From: Tillus elongatus
Lineage: Eukaryota; Arthropoda; Insecta; Coleoptera; Cleridae
Assembly: GCA_964006375.1 (NCBI GenBank)
Contig: OZ023270.1
Coordinates: 58,596,288-58,660,287, forward strand
Reading direction: 5' to 3'
DNA length: 64,000 nt
The translations under genes were made by a program, and so were the position numbers. Of this stretch, positions 57,501-64,000 are shown piece after piece; position 1 is the stretch's first letter; each line of letters opens with the position of its first letter. Under the pieces are notes generated by a model. The model was not told the origin of the DNA. It did no database searches and saw only the letters and a list, made by a program, of their open reading frames with translations.

Positions 57501-60500
57501 TTCATCTCTTTCTCATTTCTTCTTTGGATTCTTCGTCTCTTTTTCTGGCCTCTTCATTTCTTTTTCTCATTTGCTCTTTGACCTCTTCGTCTCTTTCTCA
57601 GTTCCTTTCTTATCTCTTCGTCTCTTTTCTCATTTCTTCTTTAGCTTCTTCGTCTCTTTTTCTCAGCTCTTCTTTCGCTTCTTGGTCTCTTTTTTTTTAG
57701 CTTCTTCGTCTCTCTTTCTGGCTTCTTTAGCTTCTTCGTCTCCTTTTCTCATTTCCTCTCTTGTCTCTTTGTCTCTTTTTCTCATTTCTTCTTTGGCTTC
57801 TTCGTCTCTTTTTCTGGCCTCTTCATCTCTTTTTCTCATTTCTTCTTGGATTTTTCTGGCCTCTTTTTTTCATTTCTTTAATCAATGCCAATAGCTAGGC
57901 TTCCATTTTGGCTGTTGCACTACGTGTCTTAGGCATAGATGTACTTAAAGCTGGTAAACAGTTTATTCTGCTTCAAGAACACACCCAGTTATGACTTACC
58001 ACTGACACTGATCTTCCAGAGATTCTAAAAATTTTCACGTTCAAAGAATATTCTGGAAAATATTTCTACTAGCAGCTTGAAAATCCCACTTCTGACACCA
58101 GTTGTTCTGTTCTACGGGGTTCTAGATTCGTTGACTAACAAAACACAGCTTTTCAAACTACTATTTTATTATTACCAACTATTTTCCAACACCGGTATCA
58201 ACTAAAATATTTCTCTCTATTATTAAATGTCCATAGAACTATATTCCACTATTCGCCTGCTATGATTACTTTTTAAACACCAACACTTACTGCTAACTTG
58301 CTTAATACTCTATGATCACTATTTACACCACACCGACTTAATACTGAACTAACTACTCTGTGCACCACTCGTCTATTTATACTGTCCATAGAGATTCTAG
58401 ACCTTCTACACTATTCTATACCTGTCACTTCTGGTCCATTCTAGAAATATAATTCCAGAGTGTTCGCTCTTACCAACACATCAACATTTGACCACAGAAT
58501 AACAAAGTCCATAAACGTAATTCTCATAGACAAATGTGACAATATAATGTCTTTATTTGATAGACATGCTCCTTTAAGATCGTTTGCATTGATCAGAACT
58601 GACACACGTTTGCATTGACCAGAACTTGCACACCTTTGGTGACTGATGTGATAAAAACTATGTAGAAACTCGGGGATCAGGCTTTTCAAAGTTTTAGGTT
58701 GATTAAGAGGCAAGTACATCTGGGATTATTATCACCAGTTATGAAATGCAACAATGGCAATTAGATCAGAGCAAAAGGCCCATTTCACTCATAACTTTCT
58801 ATATATTCGTTTTCTCACAGTAACATTAGGCAAAAATGGCAGCAATTAAAAAATCAAATATTAGTAAAAGTAAGAATTGGTCAGTACCTCAGTCGCTTGC
58901 AGATGCTGATCTATTGAGTAATTTTATTGATTATACCTCAAACTCAATACATAAGGTGAAACCCTTGGGTTTTCACTTATCACTGATGTAGTTATTGGTA
59001 GCATAATCTAAACATCAAATCTAAAGCGTTTGTGCATGACAGTTTGAATGTAGTACTCCTGCAAGTCATTTGGTGAGGTATATAACTTACATAGTTAATT
59101 ATTGCTTGAGACACTCTGTCTTTACAGTACATTGGAAGTGGGCTGAGGTTACTCCGTACGCAAGCAGTCAAGAAACAGAAAGGTCTCATCTGTGTTTATT
59201 TTACTAATGTTGTCTAAGGTTCTGGAGAAAGTAATGATTCAAATAAATAAATAATTTCTAGATCGACATAAGCCTATACCACCCTTGCGATCTGGTTTTA
59301 GACCTGGATATAGTTTACAGTAGTTTAGTATACTTCTTCTTCTTTGGGTGCCATCTCCACTACTGGAGGTTAGCGACTAGAACATGAAACTCCTCTCTAT
59401 CCTCCGCTGCTCTCATCAAGTCCTTAAAGCCCAGACCTGTCCAATATCTTATGTTCCTCAGCCATGACAGTTTCTTTCTGCCTACACTTCTTTTCCCCCT
59501 CTAGTTTACCTTTAACTATGAGCTGGGGGATATAATATTTGGGATTGCGCAATAAGTGGCCCAGATATGCTGTCTTCCTCCGCTTGACAACCTGGAGGAG
59601 CTCTCTGTCTCTGTTCACTCTGCGTAAGACCTCTTCATTTCGCACTCTAGCTGTCCATGGTATTTTTAGTATACGCCGATAGACCCACATCTCAAAAGCT
59701 TCCAGTTTATTCATGCTCGTTATTTTTAAGGTCCATGTCTCTACTCCATACAGAAGTACTGACCATATGTAGCATTTTGCTAACCTTAACCTTAGGTTTA
59801 TGTCGAGACGCGAATCGCAAAGAAGGCTTCCTATTTTTGTAAAGTTGCTTTTGGCTTGTGCAATTCTGGAATTTATTTCTTTTTCTGGGTTTAATTGGCT
59901 GTCTATCCAGCATCCCAAGTATTTATAATGGTTGACCTGTTGTAATATGTTATTATTTATAATGAAGGGTATAGGTACATTCTGTCTCCTCTGCATTATC
60001 ATTATTTTCGTTTTCCTCTCGTTGATTCGCATTCCAAATTCCGAACATGTCTCATTTAGCTGATCTAGAATATTTGGTAAGCCGGTATCCGTATCTGCCA
60101 TCAATACGGTGTCGTCAGCGTATCTAATAGTGTTTATCCGAATGCCATTTACTTTTATGCCTTCATTAACTTTCTCAAGCGCCTTTTTGAAGAGAAGCTC
60201 GGAATACAGATTAAACAACATGGGTGACAATACGCATCCCTGTCATACTCCTTTCCCAATATTTATGCTGTTAGAAGTTTCGCCCTCTATTTGAATTTTG
60301 GCCACTTGGTACCGGTATAAGTTTCTGATTAATGTTAAGTTCTTGCCATCTAGGCCTATATTTCGTAGGGCGTCTATCAATTTCGGATGCTTCACTCGGT
60401 CGAAGGCCTTGTCAAAGTCGACAAAACAGAGAAAGATGTCCCTGTGTTGATCGTAACACTTCTGGCACAACACTTGTAGGCTAAACAGCGCTTCTCTTGT

Positions 60501-61581
60501 CCCCATGCCACTCCTAAAACCGAACTGATCATGTCCTATCTCTGATTCGCATATTCTAAACAACCTGTTATGTCATATTTTTAATAGTATCTTAAGGGCA
60601 TGGCTCATAAGACTTATCAGCCTAAAGTCCTCGCATCTGTGGGAATGTGGTTGTTTTGGCAAGGGTACGAAGATCGACTCCATCCATACGTCTGGTATTC
60701 TTCCTGTCTCGTACATTTTATTAAACAGGGAGACAAGTAAGTCAAGGTTGTTCTCGTTTATCAGTTTCAATATCTCCGGGTAAATTTCGTCAGGTCCTGG
60801 GCTTTTATTTATTTTATGTTTAGTATACTGCTTTAGCTAAATTCACTGATGATATATTTAAATCTTTGGATGAAGTCAAAAAAAAATCACAGTCCTGGTT
60901 CTTTTAGATTATTCAAAGGCCTTTGACATATTACATCATGATATGCTTTTGTCAATTCTAGGGCTATTTAATTCTGTTTCTTTGGTTAGGTATTTTTTGA
61001 CAGGTCAGTCCCAGGGGGTTTTATGTAATGAAGCTGTTTTGGAACTGCTTCCTGTAACAAGAGGTGTATCATTTTGGGGCAGTTTATAGCCATAGTTTGT
61101 ATAAACACATAAATTATAGTAACCAACATTTATATGCCGATGACACCCAAATATACTGCACTTTTCCGCCAGATGAGGTATATAATGCATGTGCCCTACT
61201 CAATCGCGATCTTGACTCTCTTTTCTTCATATCACAGAAACATCTTCAAATAAATGCAGAAAAGTCATCTGTCATTTTGTTTGGCAATGAAAGTATAATA
61301 ACACTGAATTATAATCTAATTCAATTTACTGTTGAAAATACTGTTATCCTTTTTAAAAATAATGTAGAAATTGGTCATTGAGAAGTCACAATTTTTGTAT
61401 TTGTTCTTAGCTTTTCTTCTTTTTTTAGGCCCAACTGCTAACATTCGTTCGATCAACGCTACTGATTTAAGATGTTACCTGGACAACCATTATAAGGCCA
61501 GCAGAGTAGTGGTTGCTGGTGCTGGTGGTGTTAACCATGAAGAACTTTCCCAGCTGGTTGAAACACACTTGGCTAAATTAA
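42578..61581 (+). CDS. PMPCB: Mitochondrial processing peptidase beta subunit, N-terminal half (gene 4)
   Basis: Exons 42578-42643, 42802-42895, 49535-49665, 53633-53942 and 61429-61581 join in frame (phases 0, 1, 0, 1, exit 1) to about 251 residues. The usual length is about 480, so the C-terminal half lies beyond the window. The beta subunit is the zinc-dependent catalytic partner that removes presequences in the mitochondrial matrix. The first 22 residues ([20 protein letters not shown]) are basic and hydroxylated, fitting a presequence. Exon 3 ends in the M16 zinc motif HFMEH, and the third ligand is the E in ILREMQE, 76 residues on. [20 protein letters not shown] and [10 protein letters not shown] are typical of the family. 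UQCRC1 is the nearest alternative, but the full zinc site favours the peptidase. Introns reach 6.6, 4.0 and 7.5 kb and are packed with transposons. Confidence 0.93.
43640..44400. repeat. Duplicated intronic repeat
   Basis: Two diverged direct copies, about 43680-43930 and 43970-44220, share AAACATATAGAAAAC, GAACGAAT(C/T)GAGATAT and GGTAT(G/A)CAGTTAGCACC. The section 44265-44380 matches 680-795. Non-coding dispersed element in intron 2 of the peptidase gene. Confidence 0.65.
44530..47380 (+). pseudogene. Jockey-like LINE ORF2, 5'-truncated
   Basis: Endonuclease remnants [11 protein letters not shown] (44590) and [14 protein letters not shown] (44810, containing the GDFN motif) lead to [17 protein letters not shown] and [11 protein letters not shown]. 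Then come reverse transcriptase blocks [36 protein letters not shown] (motif A), VLFGVPQGS and, after a small insertion, [14 protein letters not shown] and [10 protein letters not shown] (YADD). [17 protein letters not shown] marks the C-terminal domain near 46800. Frameshifts at about 44740, 45180, 45375 and 46075 inactivate it. Its 3' end is A-rich near 47345. Same strand as the peptidase gene. Confidence 0.85.
46317..46393 (-). mobile_element. 77-bp LINE 3'-end insertion inside the Jockey-like RT
   Basis: A poly-T run followed by GGGCTCGTCCGCGGCCTTGC and CCCGATAGCACCGCAACC. On the minus strand this is the LINE 3' end with its poly-A. Flanked by perfect 12-bp duplications GGGGTCACATAT at 46305-46316 and 46394-46405. 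It splits the reverse transcriptase frame between PQGS and GPVLFN. Confidence 0.92.
47381..49390. other. Unassigned part of peptidase intron 2
   Basis: No open frame of note. 48180-48900 is rich in short pyrimidine-rich phrases such as CTATCTCTTCC and lacks stops only by chance. 48895-48990 is a small GC-rich patch (GCGCGGCGGCACTG). I see no repeat partner in the window. Confidence 0.4.
49393..49415 (+). repeat. Poly-G tract
   Basis: Seventeen consecutive G, one T and five more G, about 120 bp before exon 3 of the peptidase gene. In RNA it would be able to form G-quadruplexes near a 3' splice site; any functional effect is inference. Confidence 0.85.
49768..50223 (+). repeat. 228-bp tandem duplication
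   Basis: 49768-49995 and 49996-50223 are near-identical. Each carries the inverted words CCGAATTTATT and AATAAATTCGG, so a unit can fold back on itself. The following 2.6 kb (to about 52860, minus a nested LINE) has no coding signature and could be the rest of a long-terminal-repeat or foldback element. Confidence 0.8.
50719..51527 (-). mobile_element. 5'-truncated LINE (RNase H end), recent insertion
   Basis: 809 bp bounded by perfect 12-bp duplications CGTGCTGTACTT at 50707-50718 and 51528-51539. On the minus strand it encodes [20 protein letters not shown] (RNase H) and a C-terminal domain with [20 protein letters not shown] and [10 protein letters not shown], a zinc-knuckle-like Cys/His set. 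This frame is open from 51384 to 50800, then a short 3' end with GGCAAGGCCGCGGACGAGCC and poly-A. It is the best-preserved copy of the family also seen at 15630, 34011, 34780 and 46317. Confidence 0.9.
53010..53350 (-). pseudogene. mariner-like transposase C-terminal fragment
   Basis: Minus strand near 53340-53270: [20 protein letters not shown] then YLRKHL, the PPYSPDLxPxDYHLF motif with the last catalytic aspartate of DD34D mariners, followed by weakly conserved C-terminal sequence. It sits about 280 bp before exon 4 of the peptidase gene. Confidence 0.65.
53943..55248. other. Unassigned part of peptidase intron 4
   Basis: AT-rich sequence without recognised coding or repeat structure between the donor of exon 4 (GTAAGT at 53943) and the truncated LTR at 55249. 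Confidence 0.45.
55470..55957 (-). pseudogene. Integrase C-terminal end of the LTR element
   Basis: Minus strand: [20 protein letters not shown], then [19 protein letters not shown], a stop, [20 protein letters not shown] and MKVVHMDRPTPFQ. This is the SH3-like C-terminal tail of a Gypsy/Ty3-type integrase. The core with the DDE residues is missing because of the deletion between about 55960 and 56240. Confidence 0.8.
56242..57937 (-). pseudogene. Gag-protease of the LTR element
   Basis: Starts [13 protein letters not shown] at about 57935, followed at once by a TAG. It continues through a very charged section (57880-57440) of imperfect [11 protein letters not shown] repeats, then a capsid-like part ([29 protein letters not shown]) to a TAA near 56881. 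A zinc knuckle [14 protein letters not shown] lies at about 56590 and a protease active site [11 protein letters not shown] at about 56410. Frameshifts in the repeat section and the stops inactivate it. Confidence 0.82.
58542..61400 (+). pseudogene. Jockey/CR1-like LINE remnant split by an RTE-like LINE
   Basis: Plus-strand pieces near 59130-59230 ([18 protein letters not shown] region) and RPGYSL near 59310 precede an inserted LINE. After it come [18 protein letters not shown] (motif A, about 60900) and [12 protein letters not shown] (YADD, about 61135), followed by [16 protein letters not shown]. Stops and shifts abound. It ends about 30 bp before exon 5 of the peptidase gene. Confidence 0.7.
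59335..60818 (-). mobile_element. RTE-like LINE, 5'-truncated insertion
   Basis: 1484 bp flanked by perfect 11-bp duplications TTTAGTATACT at 59324-59334 and 60819-60829. Minus-strand frames: [20 protein letters not shown] (60700), [19 protein letters not shown] and [17 protein letters not shown] (RT motif A, about 60410), then [31 protein letters not shown] (YADD, about 60120) and [11 protein letters not shown] (about 59745). The 268-codon frame 60230-59424 is still open. A stop at about 60240, a frame break near 60570 and the truncation make it inactive. The 3' end is a short AAGAAGAAG tail. Confidence 0.92.
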
Positions 61582-61749
61582 GTAAGTAGTCTAAAGATTT
61601 AATTTAATAAAAGAGGGCTTTTCAGCTTAGACAGTCCAATAAGCTCGAATTGAACTTTAACTTAATAGATTCTATATTAGGCCCTTCGGGAATGTGAGTT
61701 TTACTATTTAACCAAAACTTTAGAATGTCGTCTACTAAACATCATTCAA

Positions 61750-61860
61750 ATTCACTTGAACTTTGACCTTAAATACGAGACGACCTCCATACCATGCCGA
61801 CGTGAACCTGATCGATATGGTTTGGGCATCATTGAAAGGATTTGTCACAGCTTAAAGGGT
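61750..61860 (+). pseudogene. DDE transposase fragment (IS630/Tc1-like)
   Basis: Plus strand decodes to RRPPYHADVNLIDMVWASLK, matching the PPYHxxxNPIExVW region with the third catalytic acid replaced (D at the E position). Only about 100 bp survive, 170 bp after exon 5 of the peptidase gene. Confidence 0.5.
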
Positions 61861-61964
61861 GTCCTTCAAATCAAAAAATGCAAATGAATTGTGCTTCGGG
61901 TTTTTCCAACACTTTAGTGTTAAAAAATTGCGATCATGAATTTAACATATGTAAAAAAAACCAA

Positions 61965-62010
61965 TCGGGACGCAGCAAGTGCATTATAACCGTGAATTTT
62001 CATAACTATT
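61965..62010 (+). mobile_element. Hairpin-ended MITE end fragment
   Basis: GGGACGCAGCAAGTGCATTA then GTGAATTTTCATAAC, a diverged copy of the terminal sequence described at 17922. Confidence 0.55.
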
Positions 62011-62219
62011 CTATATTTCATATTATTAGTACGACATATTACTTAGGCATACTGTTATTCCGTATAAAAATAATGCAAGATATCTGGGCTGGAGGTGGAC
62101 CAGGATTTGAGGTTTTGACAGCATGTAAAAACATGCTAGATCATATTGTACCTTCAGAATGATATATCCTCATAGAAATTGTTTGAGGGCGGGACATTAA
62201 GTTAGAACTTTGTGAACCT

Positions 62220-62493
62220 TTGATGTTGTCCCATTTTAATTGCAGTGTAACCTCTTTAATTCAGACACACTTTAATCTAGTAATCCAGACGCCTAGTTGC
62301 AGAAGCCGAGTCAAAAAACAAACATATATTACTGATTTTTTAAGGCACTGACAAATAAATGGTTGGCCAGTTCAAATAAACTTTGTGTTTAAAATGACCC
62401 CTGAGGAAGAAATCCAGGGGTTACATCTGGCGATGTAAGTGGCCGCTACTGTCAACAACAAAAAATGTGAAAGATAAGTTTCCAGGAAGAAGA

Positions 62494-62565
<72 letters not shown>

Positions 62566-63664
62566 GTGTGGAAAACCCAAGATAATTGGGTGGGGGAGAA
62601 GCTCCTAGTAATTTTCCAAGTCACGAATGTAATCCATCCCCATACAAATTTACTCACGGAAAAATTAGAGTACGCAAAGAGTGCAATCAAGAGAGCTTTT
62701 TTAGGAGGGGTTTACCTTTAGGGGGCTCCTAGATTTCGCTATATATTATGCAGTACAAGATGGTTATATAAAACCCAAGCCTCGATTGGGAGCATCACCA
62801 AAAGTTATTGTGCTGTAGTCACCGGATATTTTGCGGGAAGTTCTCATATCATGGCAAATGTGCTGAGAACTTTATGCAGTCACCGAACAGTCAAATAGGG
62901 GATGCAGTTACCAAACAGTCAAAAAAAGGGGAAATGTCAAGGCAGTGGAAAAGAAGCAATCTGCAAGAAAGTTTAAATCCAGACATTGGTCCAGGTATAT
63001 TTCACCATTTGGAAACATGTCTATCAGATACTTACACACCTAAATCCAAGAAGTAATATTGACTTATATACAGATAGACCACAAAACGATGGACTAACAA
63101 TTCTCAAAAGCATTCAGTCGATAATCCAATATATGAAGAAAAGATGCCCCCTGTGCAGAAACATGTAACTAAAATGATGAATCGAGAAAGAAAAATAGAA
63201 AAGAGTATCAACAGAAAAGGACAGCTACTTACAGGGAGCTGCTTTCGACTACTCCATTAGTTCCACCAGTAAGACCACCACCACCTACAGAACAAGAAGC
63301 ATTTGTACGCCATGTACGTAAAGATAAGTTTGGAGATCCAGTTGATTAAAAAAAATTGAACAGAAACACAAACTATCAATGGTTCATGTGAGGTACTTGT
63401 TGAGATATTTTAAAGAAAAAAAAATAAATAATGAATGCTTTTTTATAGCTTTGTCGGTTTACTAGTTAAATAAATATTACTTAAAATTTAACCTTAAATT
63501 TTGTTACCTCCTCCTGGTCCATCTGTTGGAGAAATTTGCATGTACTAACAACAGCAGCATAGTGTGTAGGTGCACCATCTTGTTGCAACCAAATCATATT
63601 ATTCAGTGCACAAGGATTGTCTAGGTCTGGAAATAAATTTGCAGCAGCAAGCAACAGAAACAAT
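62220..63664 (-). pseudogene. mariner-like transposase interrupted by about 1 kb
   Basis: Minus strand: MIWLQQDGAPTHYAAVV and STCKFLQQM at 63597-63520 carry the second aspartate. The continuation (LLPGN, DSSGHLHRQM, PLDFFLRGHFKHKVYLN) appears only at 62490-62370. The roughly 1-kb intervening segment includes (TA)n at 62493-62561 and sequence I do not recognise. No target duplication could be defined. Confidence 0.6.
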
Positions 63665-63728
63665 GTAAATATCGTTCTCCGTTTATGGTCTTTTCAAAGA
63701 AGTATGATCTCACAATTAGGTTTCCTAC

Positions 63729-63861
63729 TAGAGGTGTGCGAACCCATGTTTTGTTCGAACCGAACTATGAACGAACTAGAGGTGTGCGAACCCATGTTTT
63801 GTTCGAACCGAACTATGAACGAACCCAAGCAAATATGTTGCCTCGAACTTCTAACCTCTGA
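63729..63861 (+). repeat. 48-bp tandem duplication within a hAT-like end
   Basis: 63729-63776 and 63777-63824 are identical 48-bp units beginning CTAGAGGTGTGCGAACCC and containing GTTCGAACCGAAC. ACCTCTG near 63854 is the complement of AGAGGT, so this may be a short non-autonomous hAT-like element with a duplicated end. Confidence 0.65.
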
Positions 63862-64000
63862 AACAGTATGTCTAAGGTTCACAGTCGAACTTCGAACTTA
63901 TTAGAAATGTAAAATCGAACATCGAACTACCCAAAATTCTTCAGTGTTCATATATCATTTCCTTAAATACAAATATTTGGAATATTGTAACATACAATAT

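Larger units (their letters stand above)
55249..58541 (-). mobile_element. LTR retrotransposon with internal deletion
   Basis: Right (5') LTR 58103-58541 starts TGTCACATTTG on the minus strand and ends AGAACA. A primer-binding site TGGTGTCAGAAGTGGG follows two bases later. A polypurine tract AAGAGGGGGACAG lies at 55449-55461, directly before the left (3') LTR, which retains only about 200 bp (55249-55448). The two LTR segments differ at only a few positions. Gag, protease and the integrase end are present, but reverse transcriptase, RNase H and most of integrase are gone. Confidence 0.88.

Noticed and set aside
57298..57894. 198-codon plus-strand frame rich in S, F and L (resembling a membrane protein)
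   Set aside because: It is the antisense of the charged repeat region of the LTR element's Gag.

Overview
This is AT-rich nuclear DNA from an animal, almost certainly an insect with a large, repeat-loaded genome. A beetle is my best guess, but the sequence alone does not prove it. The evidence is GT-AG introns of several kilobases, Tc1, mariner, hAT and P-superfamily DNA transposons, Jockey-like, RTE-like and Penelope-like retroelements, tRNA-derived SINEs and many long (TA)n tracts. There are no operons, rRNA genes, stand-alone tRNA genes or CRISPR arrays.

Four host-type gene models can be supported by splice-phase-consistent exons. (1) Minus strand, 12550 down to 921 and continuing out of the window: an unrecognised protein with an acidic N-terminal half and a lysine-rich later part. 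(2) Plus strand, 14970-20823: a two-exon, 268-residue protein of unknown function. (3) Plus strand, 22160-27041: an intact four-exon, 908-residue THAP-domain/P-element-type transposase (THAP9-like). (4) Plus strand, 42578 to beyond 61581: the N-terminal half of the mitochondrial processing peptidase beta subunit, in five exons with very long introns. A possible fifth gene starts on the minus strand at 42233, head-to-head with the peptidase gene.

Almost everything else is transposon. 1.8-12 kb: introns of gene 1, holding a satellite-like composite repeat, a Tc1 element inserted in a (TA)n element, a hAT-like shell and an RTE endonuclease fragment. 13-14.8 kb: a 547-bp tandem duplication carrying a tRNA-derived SINE. 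15.6-21.9 kb: a LINE fragment in the intron of gene 2, hairpin-ended MITEs and a large inverted pair of (TA)n elements around exon 2. 27-42 kb: LINE, mariner, Tc1 and Penelope remnants and a second copy of the satellite-like repeat. 42.6-64 kb: the peptidase introns, holding a Jockey-like LINE, an LTR element with an internal deletion, nested LINEs and mariner pieces.

The most noteworthy items are the intact P-superfamily transposase with its apparent catalytic acidic residues retained, a repeat family combining terminal AGTGAATTTT hairpins with (TA)n cores (Helentron/HINE-like), and several nested insertions whose target-site duplications can be read exactly. I found no clearly new multi-gene system.
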